Positions 12,073 through 24,139 of a DNA stretch of 64,000 nt are shown one piece after another. Position numbers and translations under genes: made by a program. Numbering within the stretch: the stretch's first letter is position 1; each line of letters begins with the position of its first letter. The notes below the pieces were generated by a model. That model saw only the letters and a program-made list of their open reading frames with translations. It made no database searches and had not been told where the DNA came from. Source of the stretch: Chrysopilus asiliformis (taxonomy: Eukaryota; Arthropoda; Insecta; Diptera; Rhagionidae); contig OZ035961.1 of NCBI GenBank assembly GCA_964034945.1, positions 17,127,243-17,191,242 on the forward strand, in the 5' to 3' direction.

Positions 12073-13558
12073 CACGTTGGCTACCATGTGAGTCACCGGT
12101 GTACACACACTATTGTCATTACCGTAAGTTTCTCAAGTTCCATCCCAACTAACAAACTCTCCAGACCAAAACTCTTACGAATTTTGAAATCTTCTCATTA
12201 AACTTTCTTAACACACTGGATACTCTCATAACATAGTTCTTGTAATGACACTCTAATTTTTTCTGATAGCGTTCTTTTTATAAGAGTATGACGCTACTAG
12301 AGCTATTGAATCTTTTACGCTTATAGCAAGGCGATTTTTGAATTCTTGTAGCGAACCTTTAAAAACTTATGTTCTCATTGTATATTTTTTATAAAGTTTT
12401 AACACTTAAAGAGCTTAAATCTTAAATAAAAATGTTATGAGCAGTTAATTCGTATGATTCTCATAAAAACGCGCTTGTAAAAGTTTAAGTATAAAAATAC
12501 TTGTTAAAATGCTCATATGAGACATAAAAGAGTTAAACTCGCATAACGCGAGCTTATGTTCTTATTAGTAGAATTTTATTCTTAAAATAAATCTTCGTCA
12601 ACAGGCGCCATATTTTCCCTTGATCTTTTTTAACAGTAAAACTTTGAAATTTCAAAAACAGCTTATATATGTAAATTAGGACCTAAAAACACTGCAAAAA
12701 GCTATTTTCTTTAAAAACAAAAACGCATCAAAACAATTGAAACAGTTTGATGAATTATATTAAAAATTTAATTTTTCCATATTATATTTCCGATTTATAA
12801 TATAGCTCACTTTTTGGATTTTTTCGAGGGGTTTCGCATTTTTTCGAAGCAAAATATGTCATATTATCAGTAAAATTGCATTCCCCATATAATTTTTGTC
12901 TATATATCCGAAAAAATAGAATTTAAAATCTATGTCATATGAAATTCTAATACAATATTGTCTACGCAAACGTAGACATGACTCGGATCCGAAAATAAAT
13001 AAACACTTCAAAAATAACTTTTACTCTTTAAAAAATTACTTTAACTCTTCAAAAATAAAACCGGCTAGATATTTTTATATACTTTTCTCTTTTTAGCAAA
13101 GCATAAAGTACTTGTTATGAAAGTTTTATGAGAATATAAATAAACTCTCATTAGAAGTCAAATAGTGTTCTTGTGAGACTTTCGTGACTCTTACAAAAAG
13201 AACTGATGTCTTGTTATAAAATAAAAAAAAGTTCTCATAAGTGCGCCATTTAAGCCTCATGAGCCACTCAAAAAATAGTTGTAGCATTCTACTAGGGTGA
13301 AATAGCCCTGTATGAAAACTCTCAAAAGACTCTAGTAGAGTCTTATGAGACGAAAATTGTTAGTTGGGATGGTTGAGTGCAGTCGCTCGTGCGGTACAAA
13401 GGGGTTTTTTTGTCCGTTATATTTTATTCGATTCGTTCGTTTTTGTCTGTATTGATCTTGTGTTCACTGGTGACTCACAAAGTACAGAAATGATTTTTGC
13501 GTTTTTTCCCAGTGTACACTAGCGGAGTAAATATTTTTTTTTGCTGGTAGCCAACGTG
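12073..13558. mobile_element. TTAA-flanked MITE (outer), interrupted
   Basis: The outer ends CACGTTGGCTACCA and, inverted, CACGTTGGCTACCAGC are flanked by TTAA (12069-12072 and 13559-13562). About 71 bp of the left part and 190 bp of the right part survive, both with GGTGACTCAC/GTGAGTCACC and GTGTACAC palindromic motifs. The 1225-bp element at 12144-13368 sits inside it, so the outer element is older. Confidence 0.75.
12144..13368. mobile_element. 1.2-kb non-autonomous DNA element, copy 1
   Basis: The terminal inverted repeats are CCCAACTAACAA and TTGTTAGTTGGG. A nearly identical copy of almost the same length is at 24849-26074. The flanking dinucleotides suggest a 2-bp duplication (AT here, TT in copy 2). 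The interior is AT-rich, with repeated CTCATAA and GAGTCTTATGAG motifs and no ORF of note on either strand. The superfamily is unassigned. Confidence 0.8.
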
Positions 13559-15115
13559 TTAAGTGGTAAAATTTCTTAATTCTGTCTTTCACTGAAAAAC
13601 CAACAACATTTTTAACAATATTATTAAAAATCTGCTGCTTTAAATATACTGCTACTTTTAAATTTGATTTCAAATCCATTTGAATTGATCAAGAAGTTTT
13701 TTTTTTAATTAGCAGCACATCTCATTGAATAATTCATCATGGTTCGTTATTAAACTTTTGTTTTGAATTCGTCTGGAATAATGAATTTAATTATTTTAAA
13801 TAAGGATCACATAAATTTCAATTAGGTGTTTTAATCCTAATTAATCAAAACAAAACCAGATTAAAATTTCTACGAAACATCTTAATCTGATGGATTAAAC
13901 AATTAAAAACAGAATTGTAGCCTGTTGGTCCCAGTAAATTGCCCATAATTGAATTTCTCATATCAATTTACATGAAATCCCAATGAAAAATATTTTTCGT
14001 ATAAATTTACGGTCGTAAATTTCATAATTATCCGGTAATTTAATAAAATTACAAAAGCTTGCCTTTTTAATTATAAATGGAACAAAGTAAAAATCGACCC
14101 ATAAATCAGGAACACGATCTTGAAATCATTTTCTTTGAAAATCCACTTCATTTACAAAAGTTTGAACCGTCCTACATAATAATTTATTTCCTTACATACC
14201 AACTGCTTCATTCAAATTATTTGGATGGCCTTTATCCTTTTTCGATTTGTGCAACACCCGACAATTTGACTACGGAACATTTCAGGATGGAGTAAGCAGA
14301 TAACGTAAATGAAGGAAGCGAAAATGGGCAAAAAAGGCATCCGTACATAACCCAACCTTACCTTTTTTTTATCACGGTCAGAATAATATTACACCACTTG
14401 TCAGGAACAAACAAATCAAAAAATCATTAGCTAATTACAAAATTAGATTTTCATCTACCCAAGTTCCTCAGCCTCACTTTCACAAAAAAAAGTTACCTTT
14501 TCACCTTTTTTTTCTTCATTCTTTTCTGATGGAGGTTGTAATAAAATTCTTATTCTATGGGAATTCATTCAGAGGATAACACATATTCAAGTTCTTTTTT
14601 CGCCCAAATTAAGTTAATATGGTTTATAGGAACCAAAGGATTCTCAATGCATCAAATTCATAGGGAGATTTTTAAGATTCCATGATTTGAAAAAAGATTT
14701 ACACTACGTCTTAAATAGTAGTTATGTCATCCGTGACGTTAGCTGTTTATACGTTAGCTAAGATCATATCGTCGCTTGAGTATTGTTTTGACGTATCCGC
14801 CAAAATAGTTTTTTGTTTTACAAACGTTTTTTTGTTATACTTATACTTTACATACATATACGAGAATTCGAATTTTATCGAAATTCGTGACTATTATTTG
14901 ACGGTATACCGATCATATATGATCAATTTTTATATCATTTTTTTTTGTGGAATATTTTAATAACAAAAAATATTTTACAAATGTAATTGCTCTAGTTTTA
15001 CACAATATTTGCTAAAAAAAAAATATCTACAGATTTTCAATTTATCGTGATGTTAGAAAAAAAACCCCTAACATGATATAAAAGCCTGTTAGAAAATGTT
15101 GCTGTAATGTAAAGA
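13559..15115. other. AT-rich non-coding interval
   Basis: No gene is recognised. ORFs at 14077-14295 and 14724-14960 are low-complexity, AT-driven readings with no motif. Confidence 0.4.
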
Positions 15116-15149
15116 AAATTTTTCGAGCAATTTCGTGGTTTATCGAATA

Positions 15150-15785
15150 GTACCAGGAAGACCGAGCCATGCTCGGCGACCTCAAAATTCTACTTTTGCT
15201 GATTTTTGGGGAAAAACTAAGTTCACATTATCTTTACAGAGCTTTTCCAGAGTTTTTAAATTCCCGACCTAGAAAGCTAGAACTAAAACTAACACGCGAT
15301 AACAAAATTTCATAGAAATCGGTTGAGTGGTTATTGAGTAATCGCTGTCACCGATTTTTGAAAAGTTGTTTTGAGACACCAGGTGAGGGGTGTCGAGGGG
15401 AGAGAAAAGTCAGATTTGTAGTGGAAAAATCGAAAGGTCTAAGCCTCCTTAGTAATACTGTAAAGTTTTATTAAGATCGGACTACCCAATTCGAAGACAC
15501 CAGGCGAGGGGTATCGAGGGGAGGGAAAAGTCTGGTTTGTAGTAAAAAAATCGAAAGCCCTTAGCCCGCTTAATAATACTGTAAAGTTTCATTAAGATCG
15601 GACCACCCAGTTCGAAGATACCGGGCGAGGGGTATCGAGGGGGAATTTTCTCAGAGGTGAGACCTATCTAGATCGATTCCTTGTCCCCGAAAATCCCTAT
15701 CCCTCAAGTTTCGCGAAAATCGTTATGCGGGTTTTCGAGATCGTTTGTGCAGACAGACAGAAATTCCTCGTATTATATTATAGGA
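15150..15785 (+). repeat. Dispersed repeat ending in a CAGACAGACAG tract
   Basis: It starts near GACCGAGCCATGCTCGGC (a hairpin), continues with ATCGGTTGAGTGGTTATTGA and ends GTGCAGACAGACAGAAATTCC followed by TATTATATTATAGGATAG. It resembles the abundant arthropod repeats that pair an 'ATCGG-TTGAG' phrase with a terminal CAGACAG tract. The class (Helitron-derived or LINE tail) is unresolved. Confidence 0.55.
15374..15655 (+). repeat. 121-bp tandem repeat, 2.3 copies
   Basis: Units starting AGACACCAGG begin at about 15374, 15495 and 15616 (the third reads AGATACCGGG), giving a period of 121 bp. Each contains GAGGGGTATCGAGGGGAG, and the two full units also contain TAATACTGTAAAGTTT. The third unit is partial. 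The array lies inside the dispersed repeat. Confidence 0.75.
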
Positions 15786-16839
15786 TAGTCAGATGTGAAT
15801 TGCTCTTTTGATGTGAATAAAGCCGTGTCGAAACCGAAATGGAAAAATGTTTTGCACTAGATTTGTTGAATTTTATTTGGTCACAAACCCAAGAAACAAT
15901 TTGTAACCGTGGTTACAAAAAAACCTTCAATTTAGGTTACATTTTTGTTACATTTTAGATGGTTTCCGAATAAACCCGGCAAAAATGGTTATTTTGATAC
16001 CAGCTTCCAAATAGGGTTTCTGAAACGTTTCTGAAAGGTTACAGAAACCAAATGTGAAACTTTTGAGTTTTGTTACCATGGTTTTAAATACGTTTCTTAA
16101 CCGGAATGTAACCTCAAATTGTTACTTCCGAATGTCTTTCAGCAAAATCAAGCTAAGGAAAAAATATCAAAATTATTTACTTTCATGTCATATTAATTTT
16201 TCTTTGTTTTAATTTGTTTTTTTTTTTTTTGCGAAATGCTCGACTTATAAGGATAAGGATAGGTACTTCAAAGCTTTAATAGAGTACCACGTTGTACTTT
16301 GCGACAGAACTTGGTCTGAATCTCCCATCATAAGAGTTGATTAACGAAACTAGTTTTCGTGAAACTTTAAAAAAAATTGGATCCCCCAGATATGGCATAA
16401 ATCACATTCTTACTTTAAGCGCAAATATCTTAGCAGTTGTAAATGGCGTATACGTCAAAACAATACTTAAGCCACAATATGTCAACCTCCGATGTCACAC
16501 GGTTGACATAAATCCTGTAATGGTGTAAAATTAGCTTATTGGTACCTAGAAACCAAAATACGTTTTACCACTTTTTAACGAGGCTAAAAATCCAAAAAAA
16601 AATATTTATATAATTTTTATTTCAAAACTTCGAGCTAAATTTTTATCATTGATTTTTTTTTAAGTTTTAAATTTAATATATGTGTCTATCTTACTAAAAA
16701 TACACCCTAAATTTGAAGATTTCATTGTTTTGACACTCGAAAATATCAGAACAATAAAAGCGAACTAGAAAACACCCCATCTTAAGTATAATTTCATTAT
16801 TTTTCTATGAAACGACACATCTCAACACTGCTAAAAGCT

Positions 16840-17185
16840 TCAATATCCGGTTACGAAACAGATATTTGTTATGGCTAACGAAGATGAATTTTCTTGGAAA
16901 AATGACACAATTTCACCAACGAGGGAAATTAATTCAAACTCTCGAGCACACCCATTCCCAATCACCTCCAATTCTTGAAGATTGTTGTCCAAGTATCTTA
17001 TCCACAACGCCCAAGAAGGATACAACTTTCTTAAGAATCCATCGTTGAGCAGACTATTATACTATTAAGCTCCTTTAGATTTTCATTGTTAGATACAAGT
17101 GTTTTGCATGGTTCCCAATGAAAAGTGTTATTTAACATGCTGAAAAACAATTCTAATCGATATCTTTGCCTTTCTTGTCACAAAC
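16840..17185 (-). pseudogene. Possible LRR-like coding relic
   Basis: On the minus strand an open reading from about 17185 encodes ...NNTFHWEPCKTL and NENLKELNSI. After a +1 shift near 17037 it continues FLRKLYPSWALWIRYLDNN, LQELEVIGNG and ends ITNICFVTGY at 16840. The two L-x-x-L-x-x-L-like stretches suggest leucine-rich repeats. The frameshift and lack of clear splice sites suggest a relic. Base composition is less AT-rich than the neighbourhood, but the opposite strand is also partly open, so this is tentative. Confidence 0.3.
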
Positions 17186-17385
17186 TTATCCTAATACTGT
17201 GTTATGTGATTGTAGATTCATATAGAAAAGTTTTTTTTTGTTTATCTTTTGGTAACACTCAAGAACAGGATAAAGCGGAAGAATGTCAAGTGGATTTATT
17301 CATTTCAGCTGATGACTTCATGCTATCTTATTTCCTTGAAACACGGAAGGAAACCAATTGTATTTTTGACGAGTATGAAAAGTAG
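17137..17385 (+). CDS. Possible exon or small ORF, unidentified
   Basis: An ATG-initiated reading contains a hydrophobic stretch (LILILCYVIV) and then an acidic, better-composed block (EQDKAEECQVDLF, CIFDEYEK). It ends at AAAAG|TAG, which also reads as a splice donor AAAA|GTAGGT. The 3' part (from about 17260) may be an exon preceded by the pyrimidine tract GTTTTTTTTTGTTTATCTTT. No family is recognised. Confidence 0.25.
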   Translation: MLKNNSNRYLCLSCHKLILILCYVIVDSYRKVFFCLSFGNTQEQDKAEECQVDLFISADDFMLSYFLETRKETNCIFDEYEK

Positions 17386-18537
17386 GTTTTTTTTTTCTTT
17401 TCCTTTGGAGCAATTATATTCTTACCCTCTAGCGATTCTTATATTAATTTCCGTTCATTAAAATATTTTTTTGGTTTTTTTATACTCTATATGAGAATCA
17501 TATTGAATTATATTAGATTTACCATACCGTTTGTACCAATCGTCGGACACAAAAATCATATTTGAGAACTCTCCCAATAAGAATAAAATATTCCCTGAAT
17601 GCAATCTAGGAATTATATAAATACAAACTTATCCAACAATGTTTCCATGCTTTCATAACCATGTTTTTATTGGTAGTGTTTTCTTGATTTTTGTTGTGAT
17701 TATGATGAAACTAATTTCATATTTGCTCACATGTGGCTTCATCCCTTGAAACACGTGTTGTCACATGGTTTGTGATATTTCCATTTACGATTATATTACC
17801 TAATGCTAATTTTGTGTTCATCTTTGATTCGACAAAAACATTAAAACTAATCATTCTTCGGATAAAAATACATTTCATCAGACATTATTATACAACTCGG
17901 TTAAAGTTGAACAACAAAAATATATTATTTTTAATTAAAACTATATTTAGACTTATTACTGTAGCATAAGAATATTTCGGCACCTTACGGACAATAAACA
18001 GGTACGGTTTGGAACCATATTTTCGCAAAATTAGCAAATTGCTACTAAGGAAACATAATAACAGGTTATATACGTTTCGACATTATAGAATCAAGAAAAA
18101 AAATGCTGAAGATGGGTGTTCAATTGATGTGAAAATCCTCCACATGTGAATGCCATCCTCGAAGCTTTTAGGAATTGCACAATACATTCGTACATACTTA
18201 GATACGCGTTATTTGTCGCGCTAAGTGGAGGAGTTCCTGGAATAATGGGGGTTACATTTCATGCTACACGGTTGAATGCATTCTCACGTAAACATTTTAC
18301 CTTTTTTTTTGAAGCGTGAACGAATTCTTCCTGTGTGCTGCTGCTTTTCTTATTCCTCATTCCAAACTTTCTTCAACTACGCGACGGTGAAAATCGATAA
18401 AATGTCGACAAGGAGAAATTATTAAAATACCACTAATATGTCAAACATATATGTTCAACAATTGTACAAATAGGATTTGAACATGCGTATAATGATAACT
18501 TTGATATATAGATACTATAATTATTTAGTTGCCATAG
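17386..18537. other. AT-rich non-coding interval
   Basis: No gene is recognised. The ORF at 17733-17969 is AT-driven. Confidence 0.4.
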
Positions 18538-18893
18538 GGTGCATTTAGACCGGTGCTAAGGTGGCAGTGTTTTCAATGTGGCACCGATATAAATGCGTTC
18601 TACTTTAACAATGCGTGCCAGCTTAGCAGCGCTATTTTGGCGCCAGCTTAGCGGCGCTATTTTGGAACTATATCCAAATTAACTTGTTTATAGGCAAAGT
18701 TTTTCCTTTAAACTCACCTTTTGGCCCTGTGGATTGGATTTCTGCTTTTTTTTAATCCTTTGTGTCCTTTTCATGCTATAGATTGTAAAAAGTGTACATA
18801 AATGTAAAAAATTGACAGTCTACGCAATATACACTTCTAGTTTAGCACTGCCGGAATGGCAGTGCCAAGCTAGCTCGGTCTAAACGCGCTCAC
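18538..18893. mobile_element. MITE-like element with GTTTAGACC ends
   Basis: The left end GGTGCATTTAGACCGG and the right end, inverted, GAGCGCGTTTAGACCGAG are imperfect terminal repeats followed on both sides by matching GGCAGTG motifs. GC-rich ends (GGCGCCAGCTTAGC, a direct repeat of GCTTAGC-GGCGCTATTTTGG) flank an AT-rich core. The target duplication is not clear. Confidence 0.5.
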
Positions 18894-19229
18894 AGACTTT
18901 TCATATATGTTCAAATGCCACTTTGTAACAAAACACATGCAAGGAACCCATATTCAATTTAACGTACCATAAAAACCTAAAATAGGCGTAAGCCGTTTAT
19001 TACACTCCACTAGATGTAAATATAATGAATAATTTCAAATGTATTGTCCGTTCTCGTTGGTTAAATTAATCATATGTGCTCATGCTCATATTATATTAAT
19101 ACTGATTAAATAAATAAACTATTTTTAGGCTTTTATTATTCCAATGAGAATCTATTTTGATATTATTTGAAATTAGTCCAAACTATTATAATTTAACATT
19201 AATATGATTTTGGAACTACTTGAATGTTG

Positions 19230-19804
19230 TTATACCCGTATGGTGAAACCAAAGGGTATACTAACTTTGCCTTACCGTTTGTAACGCCAAGATCCCGTTA
19301 TCGCACACAAAAATGAATTACACCAGTGTGTTTAGAATGATGAAAAAAGTTGAATTTAGCATGTCCGTCCGTCCATCCGTCCGTCTGTCTGTCTGTCTGT
19401 CCGTCCGTCCGTCTGTCTGTGGCGCGGATTGCGGGCGCACGGATTGAGCTACAGACTTGAAATTTTGCACAGGTCCGTTTTTCGTAAAATACGAGGCTAA
19501 GTTCGTTAATGGGCAAAAATGGATCATTAGGGGGGTACCCCCCATACAAACGAAAAAGTTTTTTGTGAATATCTTAAAAAGGGTACATCTTATCAAAAAA
19601 GTCCAAGAACAAAAGTTGTTTAGGACATGATTCTACATTAAATTTCCATACATCAAAATCCAATTGGAACAAGTTTTAAAAAAATCTTATTGGAAAGTTT
19701 GATTTCAAAGTGGAATTTTGATACAACTGTTTGCCATTCACTCAAATCACCATACGCTTTTTCAATAATTCCCAGATTGGCAATTATAGCTTTTGTTATG
19801 TTTT
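19230..19804 (+). mobile_element. (GTCY)n Helentron-like element, copy 4
   Basis: This full-length copy starts TTATACCCGTATGGTGA and ends at the AGATTGGCAATTATAGC hairpin region and TTTTGTTATG. The (GTCY)n tract at 19362-19420 mixes GTCC and GTCT units. Confidence 0.75.
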
Positions 19805-21182
19805 TTGTATTTTGTTGGAGGCAGATTTCATATTATCATGCAATGTTTTCCAAAAAAGCAAAAAAAAATATGGTAGAGACTTCATTGCATTTTAATGTCT
19901 CCAAATCATGAATTTTTGAAAAAAAAATTGAAAATAAGTACATTTGCAATTTCCCTCTAAAGCCCTGTGTACACTATAGAAAAAACATATGAGAATTTGA
20001 GAAAAATTGCGCTAGAGACTTATAAACAATCACATAGAGCTGTGTCGCAGAGCTCTACAAAACTTCTATGCGAGATATTTTAGTGCCTATTTATATGAAC
20101 GATTTTTAGTCGCTCAGTCGCACCAAAAATTTATCTAAAATTGCTGAATTATCACGGAGTTATTTCATTTTCTTGTTTAATTTGTTCCCGAAGAAAATGA
20201 ACGTAATTGTTTTTAACACAACCGGGACGAAAAATCAAAATACGAATGTCGTTCGCTCCGCCGTATCTCTAGACAAGAGAAAAACTCGGGACAGTCTTAT
20301 GTAGAGTTCTACTGAAAGTTTCTCGTAAAATTCATACAAGTGGTTTAAACCACGCGCCAAAATTTTTTGAGTTTCACTCAAACCTCTCTAATGATAAAAA
20401 TCGGATTCAAACCACTTCAGAATTACAGAATATAGCAAAAAAAAATTTACGGATGACTTTTCTCATAAAAAGAAAACCGAATATCAATCTTTCGAGCGGT
20501 TCAAGAATTATCAGGAGAGGGAGTGGAATTTCGAAAAAGCATAAACTGGAATTTCGAAAAAAGCATATAAATGTCTTCATGACAGTGGCTGATACGTGCC
20601 ATACATCAAAACAGACTAATTTTACGTGGTATCAAAAATGAAAATTTTGATTGATCAGTGACCTCTAATAAAACATTATGTTTTTTTGTATAAAAAGTTT
20701 GGATGGCATCAAAGCTTTTTTTTTCTTTTTGGTAATCCATCCCAAAGTGGGGTAGGGCCACCTCAACTCAGGTTTTGTAATGCTTTTTCTTTTAAATTTT
20801 ATATTTCCCTGAAGCGATCAATTCGCAAATACGTTTTGTTGTCAAAAAAAAAATCATTTTTTTCTGAAAATGACATAAAAACATCTTAAACTTCAAATGA
20901 GGAATTTTTTCCTTGAACACCGATCAATTTGTAATTCATTTGTTTCTGTTATTCAAAAGGCAATTGATTTTTGCAAAATATTTGCCATTTTATAAACCAT
21001 ATGTGTAAAAGATTGTGCCGGAGAATTTTATTTACCAAATGGTCCCTGAGGGAATTCTATGCGAACTACAATTCGTGAAATATGAATTTTTAAAATTAAT
21101 AAGCAATACTCTGCTTCACTAACAGTACTCCATACAGATATAAAAATATTAGTACTGGGAGAGTTTTTTCCTTCTTCTTCAG
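19805..21182. other. AT-rich non-coding interval
   Basis: No gene is assigned. ORFs at 20453-20641 and 20686-20889 show no motif. A short open block near 21010-21120 (KIVPENFIYQMVPEGILCEL) might belong with the exon-like blocks just downstream, but it has no visible splice support. Confidence 0.3.
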
Positions 21183-21533
21183 AATCTGCACGTGTGATTC
21201 TAGCTACCGGTTCAACAACATCTTGGAAAATTCACCACGCTCCACTATACTTTAGGATTCTAAATAAATTCTTTATAAAGATTTCGTATTCGATGGGAAT
21301 TTCCTTCACCTGTGCTTGGCTAAGTCCAACGGGTAACTATATTAAAAATTCATTTTACGATGGTCTGAACCGCAAAGCACAGGTAAAGTTAAATTTTCTT
21401 TAAGGCATTGAAACCCTTCAAGCTTATCTCTCACCCTAATTTTCAGCAAATCCTTCTGATACTCTCTATTTACGGCTTTCAAACGAAAAAAAAAAATTTA
21501 GTAAAAGGGAAAAGATTTCAACAAAAAACTTGA
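21183..21533 (+). CDS. Two exon-like blocks of an unidentified gene
   Basis: Block 1 (21183-21382) follows a strong acceptor (TTTTTTCCTTCTTCTTCAG) and ends at a strong donor (GCACAG|GTAAAG). After completing a split codon it is open for 66 codons, including GISFTCAWLSPTGNYIKNSF. A 64-nt intron ends CTCACCCTAATTTTCAG. Block 2 (21447-21533) continues in phase 0 with QILLILSIYGFQTKKK and stops at 21531-21533. Small intron size, both splice signals and retained phase support a genuine gene fragment. The product is not recognised and no start exon was found. Confidence 0.4.
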
Positions 21534-23349
21534 AAAAAATAGGAGGTAAATAGTAAAAAAAGAAACCTACTAACAAGGGAATAACTCGGAAGGCTTTTGT
21601 AAAGATTTCAGCTTTTCCAACACTTCTCTGCTTTCGTGTGTCACCACAAACCCTGGTACTATCATCCACACCACTTGAATATTTTCCCAGCGCGCCTAGA
21701 AACGTCTAGCATTCATGGGAAAAATGAAAATTCACCAGCACCGGAAAATTTGGTCGCTACCATGGTTGAGTGAACATTAAATGGCATCTCCAGGATACAG
21801 AACTCAATTGAGACGAGAACTAATTCTATAAAAGCTGCCAAGGAACCTAGAGGAGAATAAAAAACGAATCAAAAATAGGACGACAAAAAAGATTGAAATT
21901 TGTGACTGCTTTATGGGATGGGTTTTGTACACCCAAGTAGAAAATTGAATCTATCATCGACACGGCCATAAAAAAAATGCCCTGAAGGGGAAAAATATGG
22001 AAGATTTCCCAATTGAAAGACCTTTTGTCTATCAATAAGGTTCATTTTGATTGCCATGACAAAAGATCGCATAATTATTTGTTGTTAAGCTATGAATCAA
22101 ATCTATGCTAATTGCTGGCATTAATGTCTTTAATATATTTCATTTCTTTCAAACCCTTTTCGCTGTTTTCGCATTTCGGCTGGATTTTGAAGAAAATTAT
22201 ACTTGATTGAGTCATTTTAGATCATTAGATTTGTTTTTGTTGTGGGCCAAAGTTCCGTAAAATTTGTATGACTTCATTTATCATAGGATAACTTCAAGTA
22301 TTAATTTATCCTAAGCGATTATTTCATGCAATTTACCATCATTATCATTATTAACGTTAAACATTTGGGGAAAAATTCTTTCTAAGCCCTAATATAATAC
22401 ATTCAAAAGGCAATTTGCAACATACTGAGCGATCCTATGATTTCCAGCTGAAATCTACCCTTAAGTGCCTGTCACTGGCATTCTATGGATTGAATGTTTT
22501 TTTCTCTGTGAATTCCTTGTATTGAGTGAGTGTAGGGAGCCCCTGCTCCTGACATTTTTGATGATTTTAGGTCTTCAAGGACTTTCTTAGAAAATGGTAC
22601 GCGTGTTATCTGACTTTGTTGATGTCGGATACCCAAATTAGGGCCTCAAGGCTTTTTTTTTTGTTAAACTCTTGGTAAAGTATTTCGGCAACTTTTGAAA
22701 TTCGGGGATAATGAAATAAAACTGAACGAGTACAAAAGAAGAATTCAATTAAATCCATTTCGAGATTTCACCAAGGCTGGGGTCATTTATGTTAAAAGTT
22801 CTTGGCTTTATGTTTTTGTATCTTTCGTTGAATTTTAAGTTTACTTCTTTGTTTCTATTCTTAGAATGGAATTGACTTCGAGACATAAAGTCAGTTGTAA
22901 TCAGTCATTTTACGATTAATTCATCCTTTTTTCCCCTATTTTGGGATTATCTTAAACAGTTTGTTGTTCGTGGTATGCTAAATATTCGGATAAAAGTTGA
23001 TTAATTTAGTTTACACAAAAGAACCTTGAAGGGTTATAATACGAAGTGTTCCGGCTCAGCAAGAAGAACATGGTCCTAGCCAGAAGAATACATTTTTTTA
23101 AATTTTCAACTTGATCGGTTGAGTAATTTTAAAATCGGAGCATTTAACAAGAAGTGAAATGAGTGTTGTTGTTTGGCTAAGATTTTCATATTCATTATTC
23201 CAAAACAATCGATTTTTTGGTACATAAGGGAATGAACTAAGCGAAAAAATTAAAAATTATTTGTAGATTTGTCTTAAAATTGAGTCTGTTTCTAAAAAAA
23301 ATTGAGGAACCAAAAAAAAAATTGAAAATTTCATCATGAGCACGTTTCC
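21534..23349. other. AT-rich non-coding interval
   Basis: No gene is recognised on either strand. Confidence 0.4.
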
Positions 23350-23353
23350 TTAA

Positions 23354-23604
23354 ACCCTTAGTGCAGGCGCGCAATGCGTTGGCAAGCATGTAGAATGGTC
23401 CCGAAGTTGCGATTAAAGTTTTTTAAACCTGTCAAAATTTGTATTTCAGCGCACATTGAGGTAGATTTAAGTAGAAGAAAGTAAGTAGTAACAAAGTTAG
23501 TAAAAGTATACTTTAATGATAGTTCCCACATTGGTTTAAAGCATTTATAAAATTCAAATTGCCACTTTAATCCCGTCCTACTTGCTTGCCAATGCAGTGC
23601 GCAC
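23354..23604. repeat. Inverted repeat, possible TTAA-type MITE
   Basis: TTAA at 23350-23353 is followed by ACCCTTAGTGCAGG. GCGCAATGCGTTGGCAAGCA (about 23370-23388) is mirrored at 23579-23604 by GCTTGCCAATGCAGTGCGC. The right terminus is not defined. Confidence 0.35.
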
Positions 23605-24139
23605 TTGAATTTAAACAGGCAACTGGCCACAATTGTGGCCACTTGAACTTTTTTTTGTTCATAACTTATGGAGCTTATAATATTTGCCTGAAACTCCCAG
23701 CCATGCCAGTTTTTTCAAGAAATAAAAATTTGGTGACGCATTTTTTCATAAAAGTGCATATTTTCGGAGAGATTTTCAAAAAACCGATTTTTTTAAATGT
23801 CTTGAGAACCGTTGGCGATTCAAAAAAAACGTTAACCCTTTCGCGGACAAATGAATTTTAGAAAATGTTAGCAGAATGACACATGTAATTATTTGGATTA
23901 TGAGGCAGATAATTAAATTCAGATTTCAGTTTTGGGGTTGTGGTTTATTCAATATTTAATTTTTACTGAAATCAAAAAGAATTCGAATTGGGGTATAACT
24001 TAAATCTGATTGCTTCTGCAGTGGCACACAAAATGCTACTAAGGACATAACAATTTTGTATTTTAATGAAAACGCACCCTTAAACTTTTTTTATGATCTG
24101 GCAATGCTAAAACGTCAGTCAAGGTTTACATTTTTTATC

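Noticed and set aside
16337..16528. 63-codon ORF with plausible composition
   Set aside because: No splice context, no motif and no signal peptide. Length is within chance expectation.
19298..19596. ORFs with TDRRTDGQTDRQTD-type repeats (also near 6407, 49495, 57481)
   Set aside because: They read through the (GTCY)n tract of the Helentron-like elements. The same frame appears in every copy only because the DNA repeat is shared.
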